This document shows positions 20,340 through 33,700 of a stretch of DNA of 64,000 nt, piece after piece. The notes under the pieces were generated by a model. It was not told the DNA's origin, did not search any database, and worked only from the letters and a program-made list of their open reading frames with translations. Within the stretch, counting starts at the first letter, position 1; every line of letters begins with the position of its first letter. The position numbers and the translations under genes are program-made. The DNA comes from Forficula auricularia (lineage: Eukaryota > Arthropoda > Insecta > Dermaptera > Forficulidae): NCBI GenBank assembly GCA_024734495.1, contig JALMQS010000828.1, positions 248,001 to 312,000 on the forward strand, read 5' to 3'.

Positions 20340-20870
20340 CCAGGGGATCAATTAACTGGTATCTATCCGAATTATTGATCTAGGATTCTGTGAATTAAAT
20401 TTTATACTGAATATTTTTGCATATTTGAGTAGCATTGCATAAAATTGCATATTTGAAGAATTTTCCATAAAATTGCATATCTGAAGGATTTTTTTATCAA
20501 ATATTGCAGATTTCGCGTCAAATACAGATTTTTTAAAAGAAAGGCTTGTTAATATAAAAAATAAAAGCAATAAAAATAGCCACCCCCGTATATTTTCGTT
20601 CAAATTTTTTATGAAATAAAAGTGAATATTTGACACTTGGTCTCTATAGCTAACTTTATTATTTTATTTTTTTCATAGCACTCCTTCAAATATATAGCCT
20701 TTTTGTCTTCAATTTTAATTTTTTAGTGCATAAAAAAATTTATTTTTGCCATCTTTTACTTCATATATTTGCATATTTCAACATATTCTGCATATTACTT
20801 GCATATTCACCATTTTTAACTGCATATTTTGGTAGTTTTTACTGCATAAAACTCCGGTCTATAGTGATGT
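20340..20870. repeat. Foldback-like repeat rich in TTGCATAT
   Basis: TTGCATA(T/A) or its shifted form TGCATATT occurs repeatedly in 20410-20510 and 20765-20850 on either side of an AT-rich spacer. The two open frames here (20352-20636 minus, 20726-20935 plus) are low-complexity and not convincing genes. Confidence 0.4.
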
Positions 20871-21529
20871 ATAATGATATAAGTATAAAAATATTGTATT
20901 TAATAACATTTTATTTGCACATAATAGCAAAATAAGTTTCGTATTGTATATGAACAGTTTTAAAATGGTAATTACATTACAAGTTGACTTTGAGAGATTC
21001 TCTCGGGAACTGATTCTTCTAGTTCAATGGAACTTTTTAGCAGCTGAAGAAGGGGTTAATTTTCAAATATTAAGTGGTTCAACATAAAAATATGTCATTT
21101 GTTATTAAAGAAATCTATTTAGAACTTAGCTTCTAAATACAGATGTCGATCTTTCGCCGACTGAGCAAGAATACGATGTTGCACCCTTGAAAATTTCCCC
21201 CTGAATATATTCAAATAAAACAATCAAAATCGTTACAAGTATCATATAAATTAATGATTTCATGGCCATATTAAATGAATTTGTCTTAGCGCTTTTAATT
21301 ATTTAACTGTTCTTCATTGATTTCTGACACATCTCGTGGACGCCAGGCTCATTGCTGTTGATGATATAATCGTATATTTAAATTTATTAAATTTTAATAT
21401 GATAAAAGATATTTCAATAGTGTAAATGAATGGAGCTAATTAATCCATAATATAAAATGTGTCCCTAATGTCAAGAGACGTCCCAACCAACCTCGGGATA
21501 AAACAAACCAAAATAATTATAAATCTGAA

Positions 21530-21960
21530 AGAAAGTGATATTACTTTATAAATTTCATTTATTTGGAGTTTCACAGTATTATTCTAAAATAAGAAAATAG
21601 CATTTCAAATAAGAATTTTGTAGTTTAAGTGAAATTTTATGAAACCATCGAGTTTTTTTGCTTTGGCAGCTATTCGACTAGAAATGGCAAAAGGGTTTTA
21701 TTTTTTCCTCATCACATATTCAATTAAATCTATTGAAATTTCATATCATTGTGCTTGAATTTTTATATTGAAAAATATTTACATTCCCATAATTCGTAAA
21801 TTATTGATTTTCGACATTTCTATCATATGAACTTTTTCTGATGGAAATTAAATGTACTTTAATAAAGGTCCTTATATAAATTTGTGCATCTCAAAGGGCT
21901 AGCCAGTAATGTTGAAATTTAAGGGGGAAGTTAGATAAATACTCCCTACAAAAGGCATTG
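21530..21960. repeat. Copy of the A repeat that flanks the LINE
   Basis: CACAGTATTATTCTAAAATAAG, TTTTATGAAACCATCGAG and TATTCGACTAGAAATG match the A units at 43795-44224 and 49735-50140. Confidence 0.6.
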
Positions 21961-22235
21961 CCGCCCCCCCCTCTAGAAAAATTGAATTATTACGAGGCAT
22001 CACTTAAGTATTTCTCAATAAATTCCAAAATTTGTCAATTCTAAAAAGTTAGTTGATATTAGAAAATTTGAATCTATTACCATAGGCAATTTGAAATCTT
22101 TCATAGCTAGTTGATCTCTAATCGGATTACCGAAATTGGAACCTTATGGTGGCTAATCAGATGGCCGGCTGCCCCCCCCCTCTTCATGGCCTGGGGCCAT
22201 TTTAGGAAAACTCCATAACTAAACTACGCCAATGA
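21950..22235. repeat. Dispersed repeat with C8-G runs (family E)
   Basis: GAGGCATCACTTA.., TAGTTGATCTCTAATCGGAT and TAGGAAAACTCC are shared in order with 36320-36600. Both carry runs of eight or more C. Non-coding. Confidence 0.65.
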
Positions 22236-22239
22236 TGGA

Positions 22240-23385
22240 AAGGACAAAATAATAGAAAATAAGTACAAATCGATCTTGTTTAGTTAACTTTTAATTAATG
22301 GCAACTAGCCTCATAAAACGAATCGACATTCTAATTTAAGAATTTTACAACAGAATAGAAGTAATAGGAAAAGAATGGAAAAGAATCTAAATATAAAAAG
22401 TAAATTTTTATGCTATGTATACTAAAATTAGATTTACCTAGAAAATCCCGATGGGTATCTTCTTTGTTATGAATAATTTTTATTAAATATCAATGAGGTG
22501 AATTTAAACCTTCTGATATATAAAAAGAATTATTAATAACAAAAATGATTTAAAAGAATCCAATCTCGAGATATTCCAAAAAAAGAAGCTGCTTAGTTGA
22601 AACCCTTAAAATAATTTTTCCAATCATATTAAGAACCCTATTTTTTATCTTTTGATGTGTTTATTACTTTATCAAACGGGGTGGTGTAGTATTTTAATCG
22701 TGGATGAAAAAAGTGATGTTTTCACTTTTCGAAATATTTAAAAATTCACACCGTTTCTGGTACAATAAAACCTTTATTGTGAACATGGAAGGATTTATAT
22801 TTTAAGAATTATTATTTATTTTGTTAAATATCTGTTATTCTTTATAAGAGTAAAAAAGTTAAAGTGCTGTTTATTGGATTAATGAAAACTCTTGTAACTA
22901 CAACTTGCACGTTCAATCCAGCGTCCTGGAAGCTCCACGTTTAAGAAAAACTATGTACAAACAAAGCCCAAATAGGGTGGAGTCCCATCTTATTGAAATA
23001 CAAAATTCGTACTATATATAGTTGTGAAAATAACCATATTTTCAACATTTTATGCAGATAATTGCTACCTGGGTGGAAAGAACTTGATTACAGATTAGAT
23101 ATTTGTCGCGTTAAAAGTTCACACATCAAACATTTTTAGTGTTCTCTGGTACGATGAAAGAGATCGCAAGTATAATCTTTTTCTAAAATGTTGTCTGATT
23201 CAATGTTCAAATTTGTCTTATATAATCTAGGAATATTTATTATTATTATCCGAGTTTTTACTATTTACTCAGCACTACTGCTGGTAAACTTTCACCTACC
23301 CTGACAGTTCTTTTCTTTTTCTAAGGGTTAGGCTCGGACGGTGCGAAAAGGAAATTCACCACCTGGCCCGCAGGCTAGTCAGATA
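22240..23385. other. No gene recognised
   Basis: Includes GTATTTTAATCGTGGATGAAAA (about 22690), a fragment also present near 40272; otherwise featureless. Confidence 0.45.
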
Positions 23386-23389
23386 ATGT

Positions 23390-24140
23390 ATTAATTAAGA
23401 AAATTGAGGACTATGTGGCAGGTTTGAAGGAGTATTGACTTCTGGCCAACTCTTACTATGCTGGATTGTATGGCAAGTTCATCGATGGTCTTGGACAGTT
23501 TTTTTGGAAACTATCCCTTCTGCGAAGATTACCATACTATGGAATGTAGGTATTGTTAACTTGTTGAGCTTCCAGATATTTTTTAATTGAATAGCGAGTT
23601 CCTCATATTTCCTTTGTTTTTCCATTTGGGTCTTCTTGATATTGTGGGTTAAAGGAACTCCTATGTCAATTATTAATGCTGTTTTTGTTTCGATGTTAAT
23701 CAGCAGAATATCTGGCCTATTATGATCGATCAGTTATATTTTATATTATATTTTATTAGTAATCACAGGGCTGCCCAGTGGAGGATCGTGTTTGGATTCT
23801 CAAGCACTGGTGCTGGAGTATAGGGACGGTGCGTTAAACATAGAGGCAGAACTACAGCCGAAAGTAGCGCTCTCTTATGTTTATTTATTCAAATAATTTG
23901 GGGAATTTGGGGCAAATATTGTATTAAAGTAGATATCAAAGATAAAAGAGTGCACGGAGCCTAGTGGGCTGTGAGCGAGTCTCTTTGTCTTGGACGTTTA
24001 ATAAATCATCCCACAAAGCTTTCATTTTCGTCGCCAGTTGGAGCTAAAGTCGTGACGCATGGTCCCTATACTTATAGTATGGTGGTGTGTTTTTTATATC
24101 TAGGAGGTAGTGTTTTAGTCCCAGTTGTTGGTGGACTAGC
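23390..24140 (-). pseudogene. LINE C-terminal region, decayed
   Basis: From about 23745 downwards on the minus strand a frame reads LIDHNRPDILLINIETKTAL then IDIGVPLTHNI and KQRKYEELAIQLKNIWKL, followed by a frameshift near 23485. RPD...(I)ID..VP..N..K..EK..KY is the conserved end of several LINE polyproteins. Upstream, near 24085-24140, LVHQQLGLKHYLLD and PPYYKYRDH match the region that usually precedes it (..PYYKY.P..VLE). Several stops and frame changes separate the pieces. No catalytic reverse-transcriptase motif remains. Clade (R2-like versus other) is not resolved. Confidence 0.55.
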
Positions 24141-24144
24141 TTAT

Positions 24145-25020
24145 TAATATTATTATTATTATAATTAATTTTTTTTATTAGAAATATGTTAATCATTAAA
24201 ACAACTTTTCAAGAATTTGATATCCTAATTGATCTTATAAAACATTTTCAAGGGCATCCTTGTGTGTGCCACACCTCCTATGTCGCACATGTATCATAAA
24301 GCCGCAGGTTGTAGTTTGTAAAATGATTTTTCTTTGTCATTGTGAAATACTGAGGATGTAATAATTCTAAATAAAGAATTGTTTGTTTACTATTGAATGA
24401 AATACCATTAAACGAAACTAATAGTATAAGTAAATTAGCGGTAAAAGTTGTGAAGGTTGATTGATTATAATGTGATTTATAAATAAGTTAGTATCATTTA
24501 TTTATAGAAAAACGATTACAAAATGTTGATGAAGTCAAATAAATAAATACAGGAAATTATGGTGTTAAGGTCTAAAAAACATAATAAGCAATGTCAAAAT
24601 GATTAATATTTTAAGTGATATTAATTATTTTTAAAAGATGACAAGAGTAATCGTCAAGTATGCGTGTCCTAATTCGCACGACAATCTGACTAACTTTTAA
24701 TAACAATATAAAACCCCTGAATATGAAATTTTGTATTGATATTGCTCGGTATGTCCGGGAGGTAGGCGATGCCTCATATTTTTATAGTAATTTTCTTGGG
24801 GGATTTGTTCACCTGGCTGGTTTTCCGTTGCCTTCCTCTAAATTAAGAATAAAAACAGGTTAAATTGAATAAATTAATAATTAGAAAAATAATTTTATGA
24901 TTTTATTTGACTTAGATATTCATTGTTAATATGTATTAATATTAATTTAATAATATTCACTCAGTCTTCATATTTGATTCATTTTACTAGTAAATGTAAA
25001 AGATGTTAAATTTTAGGTAG
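24145..25020. other. AT-rich DNA without a recognised gene
   Basis: Nothing supported beyond simple A/T runs. Confidence 0.45.
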
Positions 25021-25060
25021 GTTTAACAAAAATAAAAAGACAAGATGCTTGTTAGCATGG

Positions 25061-25100
25061 CACTATATATTTCGGGGTACGTGCCCATCTTCAGGAGTTC
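25061..25100 (-). ncRNA. Candidate hammerhead ribozyme
   Basis: Minus-strand CTGAAGA (plus TCTTCAG 25088-25094), stem II GGG-CACGTA-CCC, then GAAATATATAGTG. Core bases intact; the cleavage base is ambiguous and helix I short. Confidence 0.5.
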
Positions 25101-25332
25101 ACAGAGAAAACCCTTTCAATTTTAAAAATTTTTTAAAATTTTTCTTTACTTTATTTAAATATGTTTCACCAAGAACCTACACCATACTCCCCTAACAAAA
25201 TTACTAGTAAAGATTGTTTTTAACCGACTTCATTGTTTTTATTTTTTTTAATATAAATCAGAAATTTGGACTGCGGTAGAATCAAACAAGCATTCTTAAA
25301 AGAGACAAGAAAGAAGTGGTTCCTTTTGACCC

Positions 25333-25386
25333 TTTAAAACCTTCAAGAATGAGGGAAGATCTTCCGAAACGTCAGGTTTTAAAAGA
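25333..25386 (+). ncRNA. Decayed hammerhead motif with strong helix I
   Basis: Helix I TTAAAACCT/AGGTTTTAA is nine perfect pairs and GAAACGTC is intact (25366-25373), but the core reads CTTCAAGA, so it is probably inactive. Confidence 0.5.
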
Positions 25387-25489
25387 TCGAAAATGACTTT
25401 ACAATGAATTTCGGAACTGTTTTTTTTTTCATTATATATACTAAATATATAGTAGAGTTAAAGTTTCTAAAGAAAATTACAAGAGGCTG

Positions 25490-26855
25490 TCATTTACTAA
25501 CTCCGAGGGATATGGATAATTTTTATTCTATGCCAGAAGGGTTGTTTTCGGTCCAAGGGCGCCGGCGGGATTATTTTCAGGGGGGTGCACCTGCACCTAC
25601 ACCCCATACTATTAACTGATAAAATGTAATTTATTATAGTGCATTCTTATTATAATTATTAGTACCTGGAGGCACCGAGCGATGCTCGGTAACTTCTTCC
25701 TTCAGTTAAAAGCTTTATTTTAATATTATTTTTAATTTAAAATTCTGATAAAAAGGTCGATTTTTATTTGAGAGCCGCTTTCAAATTAAAAAAATACAAA
25801 AATATATAATAGTCGCCCAATGTAGCCCCCCACCCCCACCCCGCTCGACCCCACCCCCGAAACCTCTCCCTACCCCCGGATTCCCCACCACTGCGCCCCA
25901 CCTTCTGCACCTGTTTTGATTCAACCATATGATTCATTTTTATTCATCCAATTAATAAATAAAACCTATCAAAATGTGTTGTTTTTTCAGAAAATTGAGA
26001 CCTGCTTATGCGAAATATATTTTTAAATAAATTCTTGATTATTTTTTATTCTATTAAATAAATAAAGTTCTTTATAAAAACAATTATAAAACGTTTATTA
26101 ATATTTCTAACGTTTAGGGAGAAGAAAATATGTTAAAATTCACAATCACAATACTTCTTCAAGGCCTTTTAGAACAATAAATTAAGGCAACCCATTGTCT
26201 GCCTGGGTACAAAAGGAAAAGGGAAACCTTTTTTAAAACCCTAAGAATGGGATTTGTCTACCTGAGAATAATTAATTTGATTACGAAAAAACCCATCAAA
26301 AACAATTTTGTCGAAGATGAGACCGTGACAGATCGAATTGTCACCCCAAAAACCCCCTAACCCATGAATTTCATCAAAATCGGTAGAGTCGTTTTCAAAA
26401 TATAACCAAGATACAAATACAAATATAATAAATAATAAACAAACAATATATATATATACAAATAAATAAATATACAATTTTTGCTCGTTTTATAAGAGTA
26501 GATAGGTAGACATATATAATAGTATTAGACATTTATGTTATGTCAATTAAGTTAATGTCAAATTCAAATTAATTCTTAATCTTTTACTGTGTATTTTCTT
26601 TCGTGATAGGGGGGTGCAAGTGCACCCCTATGCATCCCTCTGCCGGCGCCAATGATTCGCTTCTTTGGGAATTGAATCCGAATCACAAAATTGTAAAAGG
26701 GGAAAAAATTTTTACCAGTGATATATATGTCAGATGTGATCAAGCCAAGTTCCGAGAATGCTTTTTCGAGATTTGGGTTCTATTTCCGAAGGGGTATTTA
26801 CAACCCTTCTGACAGAATGCAAATTATCCATAACACCTCGGATATAGAAGTTTAC
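25490..26855. mobile_element. Composite foldback with GGCGCCGG inverted ends
   Basis: Outer arms (ACTCCGAGGGATATGGATAA and its counterpart near 26826-26850) enclose inner ends GGGCGCCGGCGGGAT / GCCGGCGCC (25558 and 26641-26649) and GGGGGTGCACCTGCACC / GGTGCAAGTGCACCCC. A one-sided relative of the outer arm is at 33605-33650. The inner GTGCAC-rich ends recall hAT-like elements, but no 8-bp duplication was found. No transposase. Confidence 0.5.
26250..26500 (-). repeat. Reverse copy of the repeat at 5540-5730
   Basis: Shares CTCTTATAAAACGAGCAAAAA, TATCTTGGTTATATTTTG and CTACCGATTTTGATGAAA. It lies inside the 25490-26855 composite; the overlapping 78-codon open frame is low-complexity. Confidence 0.6.
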
Positions 26856-27617
26856 GATTTCTCGTGAATTTCTTTTATTAATTTATTTTTATTATTAATG
26901 GAGTGACTCTCCTTTACGGGTTACAAGCTGTTAATTATACTATATTACTTCTAATATACTAAGAATAACATATAACATTCATTAAACATCATAAAATTTT
27001 TTTAAAACTGATGGACAAAACTTATGGAAGAATCATAATATAAAATAAAACATGGAAATAAATTAACTTCGTTTCTTTCTAGTTTCTCAAGAAATTATTA
27101 AAATAATCAAAATGGTATAAAAAAATGTGTTACAATAATTTTTTCATATATTTGTGTATAAAAACATGTTAAAAAATTTATGTTAAGCAAAAAAGAAGTA
27201 GTTTGCTTAGAATATTGCTATAATAAAGTTTTTTGTAAAATTGTATATAAAATATCAAAAATTTAATAAAATATATGTACCTACTTATTCAAATTTGTTC
27301 TTAACTTTAATTATTTTGATGATTAATTATCGTATGGTACAAACACAATGTTCAACCGGTATTCCACAAAAATTCTTACCTTTTCAAACTTTAAAGTATT
27401 TATGTTCTTGCGATTTCAACACCATAATAATTTATTGTTTGTCATGCTTCAAATAACAGAACTATAATAAATTAAAAAATATATATTTAACAATAAAATG
27501 AATAATTATGATGAGATTAGAAAATAACAAAAAATATGTATATACATATATATATTTTTAAATAAAATATATATGATGGTAATGATGGAATTTCAGATTC
27601 CGTAAGGAATAGGAAAT

Positions 27618-27763
27618 TTATTTTTCGGGGCATTCGCACTGTGTACAGTCTTCCATAATGGGTACGAATTCTTCAATTTGAAGAGTCATCTCGAAAAGAT
27701 CAAACCTTGAATGCAATTTATTTGATGCTTCTCGTAAAACATGTTTTGGAGTAACATTTTGAT
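27618..27763 (-). CDS. ZnT terminal exon with stop codon
   Basis: Acceptor CACATTCAG|ATCAAA. Encodes [27 protein letters not shown] and the cysteine-rich end CTQCECPEK, followed by TAA at 27620-27618. A clear polyadenylation site was not identified in the AT-rich DNA below it. Confidence 0.88.
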
Positions 27764-30700
27764 CTGAATGTGCATGGATAAAAATAAATTATTCACTTAT
27801 TTAATATTCACTTAACTATTTGATTCAATACATACATCTATGAATAGATTTAAATTAAGTATGTTACCAGGTATTTTTTTTTAAATAAATATTAATAGAG
27901 AAAGAAATTAATTTTTAGGACAAATTCTAAGATTTTAGTAGAAATATTATTAAATTGCGATATCAGAGAGGATTCATCCCCTCAGGAGTCGAACCTGAGA
28001 ACTAACATCCTTTCTGGGCAGTCAGCTCACACCCTCGAGATAAAAATCTCACTCTGAATCACAATATATTATACTATAAGCACATACATTTTTTACTCCA
28101 TTCTTATATGATGGAAATTAAAAAATTTAGCTTAAAATGAAAAAAGTTTTTTATACAAGTCCTCTTATTTAAATATAAAACTAAAGATTTGAGCATCTTT
28201 TTTTGAAAATAGTTGGAATGTTTTTCAAAAATCACCTCAGATTAAAATTAACCAATATTTATTAAAAGAGAAAGAATTTAATTTTTTAAGACAAATTCTA
28301 AGATTTTAGTAGAAATATTATTAAATTGCAATTTAATACTATTTCTATTAAAATTAATAAAGCAAAGGAGGTAGTTCACAGTGAATGAAATAAAACTCAA
28401 AGAGGCTTATACAAACTCAATATATTTCGGATTATTAGTCCATCATATTGTAATCTGTAAACTTCTGATGATTGACTAATAATCCGAAATATATTGGGTT
28501 TGTACAAACCTATTTGAGTTTTATTTCATTCACTGTGAAACTATACTCCCTTTACTTTATTAATTAATTTCATGTTTCACCTAAAACCTGCACCACTTTC
28601 CTTAAGTAAAATTTCTACTAAAATCTTAGAATTTGTCATAAAAATTAAATTCTTTCTCTTTTAATAAACATTGGTTAATTTTAACCTGAGTGATTTTTTG
28701 AAAAACATTCCAACTATTTTTCAAAAAAAAGATGCTCAAATCTTTAATAAATATGTATTAATAATTGTTCAGGCCGTATATAGAGAGCCAAAAACAAAAT
28801 AATTAGTCAAAATATACAGTAAAAAGAATCAGAGACAATTGAGTTAATTCAGAAATTTGTGCATATCTGTTATATCTTATAATTAAATAATAATTTGATA
28901 ATTTGAGACGCCTGATGAAGCCGAAATAAAATTGGAGAAACGTCGCCTAAATGGATGAGAATTGTTTGATTTGCTATTTTCCCGTCTAAATACTTACTAA
29001 CATACTTAATTCACTAAATAATATGGATGCGATGGAGTTTAGTAATAGATTTAAATTTCCTTTAATAAAGTGGAGTACTTTTAATAATGAAATTTTGTTT
29101 TTATTATTAATTAAATTTTTTTAATGGCGTGTTATAGAAATAAGTCTTTACCTATGCTACGGAATGGATAAAGTAAAAAAACCAAAGTAAAAGTAAAATT
29201 GTATGGGTCCACTATAATGCTGATGAAAAAGTGTATAGGTTAAGTTCTAAAATGTATTGAAGATTGTAGATTTGATATTTGAGTTGCTTATCAAAAAAAA
29301 TTTCGGCTTAAGTCATCTAGAATGGACAGCTTTAATGATAAAATCTCATCAAAATGCACGACGTTTCAACCCCTAGTATTGAATCCACACACATAAGAAA
29401 ATACATGCTCGTTGTGCTTAAAAATATCTGAAACGTGGATAAAAATCATTTTCATCCATGATTTGTTTTAAGTATGTCTGTCTACCTATCTCAAATTCGA
29501 TACCGACAATATAACTCAAGAACGGAAACTGGGTTCTTGTACCAATATATTCTCATTGTGGAGAACTGATTAGATTTTAAAACGCTAGCCTGATAACTTC
29601 TGGTTCGAAAATGCCAAAACATCATTTTTTCATTGATTTTATTGATATTTTAAGACCCTGTCATAATATAGGAATAATAAAATACCGTACAGACTTTTGA
29701 AAAAGTTTTTACTTTTTCCTCCATTTTTTAAAAATGTGCAATCTAGGTAGTTTCAGCCGAAACTTTTATTTTGATAAACTATGAAGAGTGTTTGGTGAAA
29801 AGTTAAAAGCTCAAATGGTGAAGCACACTAAATTTAGTTTAAATAAAATAAAAAATTCTTACTTATAACCAAGTGAGCAGAAAGAGCAGTTTTATCTAAG
29901 CTTAAAGCCCAAATACGAAGATTGTGAACTCTTACAACACCTTCAATCTCGAGAAAAGATTCAAGAACCTTTGCAAAATTAAATCCTTTCGGTTTACCTG
30001 TAAACGTTCATAACATTTTTTATTAAATATTTTATTGTTTTAAATATGAATTAATTCCTATTATACGATGTTAGCCTGGGACCAGAACTATATATACAGT
30101 CGTCCCTTCATTTACGCGATACTTTTTTTTATCGAGTTTTTTATGAGTTAAATGAACATTCAATTTATTTGAGACTTTTTAAACTCCGAGTCAATTAATG
30201 TAGTCTCATTTTATGCGGTACTTTCTATATTTTTTTTATTTCTAGTGATTACATAATTAATTACAATTTTATGTATTGGGCTTGTGTATAAAACAAACAA
30301 ACAAATAGATGGAGCCAATAATTCAGGTAATTGAAAGATGGGTGTATGTTGTGGTTTTTATAAATTCAAAATAACTTGTGAAAATTAAAGAATTAAAGTT
30401 TGAATTTTTAGTGAAAGTAGTGAAGTAATGAAGCTACTGAAGCTTTTATTTTTGTAATTAATTTGATTAAAATTGGAATTTTTAATGAAAATCACACATA
30501 ATTAATTGTAATTATTTATTGAACAAGAACAAATAATACAATACAACTACGAGGTTTCAATTGACTTATTCTGCGATCGAAATGTTGTAGTTGTATTGAA
30601 TTAGTTCTTGTTCAATAAATAATTATAATTAATTAAGTGTGATTTCATTAAAAATTCCAATTTTAATCAAATTAATCACAAAAATAAAAGCTTCAATAGC

Positions 30701-33700
30701 TTCATTACTGATTAATTAAAGTTGAAAGAGTTTTAATTTATTTATAACAATTTATAATTCCAGCAGAAGACAATCTCTTTTATTGTCTCCTTCAATTTAT
30801 AAAAATTCTGCTACTCTCGGCAAAAAGAAACTTTCAATTTGATTAATTAAAGGTTCGGTTTGATTATGATCAGCTCGGTTGGGTAGCTTAAGTTCGGCTT
30901 TTTAATTCGTTGGAATCCCACTAGAACAGTGTTCAAAAATATGAGAAAATAGAACCAAAAAATTATTAGAATTATTATTTATTGAATGTTTATCATTTGC
31001 TTTTCTACTAAGAATTCTCACAGTTCTTTCAGTTTCAATTTGTAGAAATTTGATAGTCAAATTACAATTTATACCTAAAATTAGCTAAACATATGCCAAT
31101 AAAAACAAATATACCTTGAAAACTAAATCTACGCTTCTATTTAGTCTGATTACTCCTCTTCAAATAGCTATTATACCCCCATGGGGTAATTAGCCCTAGG
31201 TTAGGAATCGCGACCCCCTACTGAATTTAAAATCTAATAGAACCATATCTTTTCTTTTTACTTAAAATACGAATATAACTTAAAATTACGAATCAGACTT
31301 GTTTCGAATTAAACGCTATGCCGCATAATAGGAATTAACCTAAATATATCAAAACAATATACAATACCTTCCATAAGGACCATAACAGTATCTCTAATTA
31401 TTGCAAACGTTGTGATTAGAACAAGTATAGAGAATAGAAATGTACAAATTGGATCTACAATTATCCAAGTTGGCTTAAAGTAAATAATAAGTGCCGCAAT
31501 AAAAACGCCCACACTTTGAATCAAATCCCCAATAACATGGATGAATGCCGCACGGACATTTATGTTCTCATCATGAGAATGACTAGAGCCCCCTCCATGG
31601 GAGTGGCTATGTTGGTGTAAAGAACAGCCCATTCTAAAACATAAATCTTCATTAATACTTTTTTTTACAAAAATAAAAGTATTCCACTATAAAGATGCAT
31701 TTACATTAAATTTATGAGAACACCCATACCGCTTGAAATTAGCATAATTACAGAGTCAATTTCAAAACTCATGGTTTGTATTCGTTCAACTGCCATCATT
31801 ACCAATACTGCAGTTACAACCCAAATAAGCAATACTGAAGTCAGAGCGCCAATCACTTCGGCACGATACCATCCGAAAGAAAGTCGTCTAAAATAAAATC
31901 CACAAGCAATTCAGTTAAACATATTATTAGGCATTTGTGATTAGTGAGAATATTGTTTTTACTTTACCGTACCTAGTAAGGGGAAATATTATTATTATTA
32001 TACGAATAAAGCAGTAAAAATTGATAGTATTAGTATAGAATACCAAGAAAGATGGCTAACTGTTAGATGTGAAATGTTATAGATTATTTTTATTATGTTA
32101 GAAGGGTTGTTTCACGCGTTCGGATTGATAATATTTATTAGCTCTAGTATGATTGATATGTTATCAAAGGTTGAGGCTCCTCTCCAAACAAATCTCGCAT
32201 TCGGGTTCGATTCCCGAGAAGACGATGGGTCTTTCGACATGCAATAAACATACCTATATAGTCAGATTAAAGATTCAGATTTCTTTTGAAATTTAAATTT
32301 AAATATTGTGTCGTGAAATAAGCATCATTTGAATTTCGAAATTGATGCATTCCATAAATATACAATAAGTATTTCACTTCTTTATTTTATTTTTAATTTA
32401 ATTGAAATATGAAACAAATTAGTTATGTTATACAGGGTGTCTGGTAGCAGATTTATATTTTCAAACTTAAATAAAAAACGTAATAATTGACTTAAAGTTT
32501 TATTAAGAACATTGAACGAAAGAATAAAAATGCGGATTTTATTTTTTAAAGAGTATGTCATCCAGATGTCTTCCGTAGAGTGCTTTCTTCTCTTTCGCCT
32601 GGCCTCGAGAATTTTCGAAAAAAAAAATGGTCCAATTATCTCATGTGTGGATAAGGCACTCCAAACAGTTACCCTGGGGCAATGCAATGGTTTTTGATGT
32701 TTCAATCGAGGGTTGCGGGTTCTTGGAGACCAGTAACGGCTGTTTTGCTTGTTGACGTGGCCGTTTAAGTGAAAATGAGCCTCGTCGCTCCAAAAAATGG
32801 GATTTACGTAAGAATCATTACTCTTTAAAAATGTCTCCACAGCGAACGCGCGATGCTCACTCGACCACTGCGACATCGTGAGTGACAAATCCGCACTAAC
32901 GATAATTTCAACGGCGCCACCCTCCCCCCACACCGTTTATTACTTTTTGAAATAATCGTATTTAAAAATATAAATTTGCCACCAGACACCCTGTATTTAA
33001 TGAAGTATTTATATCTCGGGCCCCAGGATAGAAAAGAATATTTTTTGGTACGAAAAACCTTCTCCAAAATATAATATTAGATTAAAATTTTAATTCGATT
33101 TTCGGTAAAATCAATAGTTTGAATTTTCACGTCTGTATGAAACTAGAAAGCTGTTTTGCTGAGGCTAGTAGAGTTAAATTTACAAATGAAAATCACATAG
33201 GGTGTTCTTGGCTTGATTTGAGATGTTATAATAAGTTTTAAGTCAAAAGGGTTGTTTTGCCCCATTGGAAATCGACCACCCCACTTCCGACGTCCCGTGT
33301 AGCTTTATTGGCACTTGAATTCGAAGAAACGCAGTCCTTCTGACATCTAAGTAAAAATTATCTTTAACATCCCAGAAGAGATTCTTTTTAATTTTTTGTA
33401 TCAAATTTAGTCTAAGAGATTCATATACTCTGAGAGACAAGCATAGTAGCAAGAATAAAAGGGTCTGATTTTTGGTTAGGAGTAAACCCTAAAAAGAAGA
33501 TAATATAATTATTTTGAACAGTACCATATATATTTCGAAATAAATGTTCATGTTACCGATAGAGGAAGATTTCTAAAGAAATCAGATAATCAGAAGAGAA
33601 TGCCATCTGCTAAATCCGAGCTGCTTTTGATAATTTTTATTACATGTCAGAAGGTTTTTATTCTTGAATTAAACTGGAGTGCCCAAAAAAAGCAATCAGG

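Noticed and set aside
20352..20935. Two small membrane-protein-like open frames
   Set aside because: Both fall in a TTGCATAT-rich foldback repeat; the hydrophobicity comes from AT-rich composition.
26241..26477. Hydrophobic 78-codon open frame
   Set aside because: It lies in a dispersed repeat and its start is an AT microsatellite translated as Tyr/Ile.
31714..31896. Plus-strand open frame over a ZnT exon
   Set aside because: The minus strand encodes [12 protein letters not shown] with proper splice sites; the plus frame has no homology.
33243..33452. 69-codon open frame in a ZnT intron
   Set aside because: No domain, no splice sites, and part of it (GGTTGTTTTGCCCC) looks repetitive.
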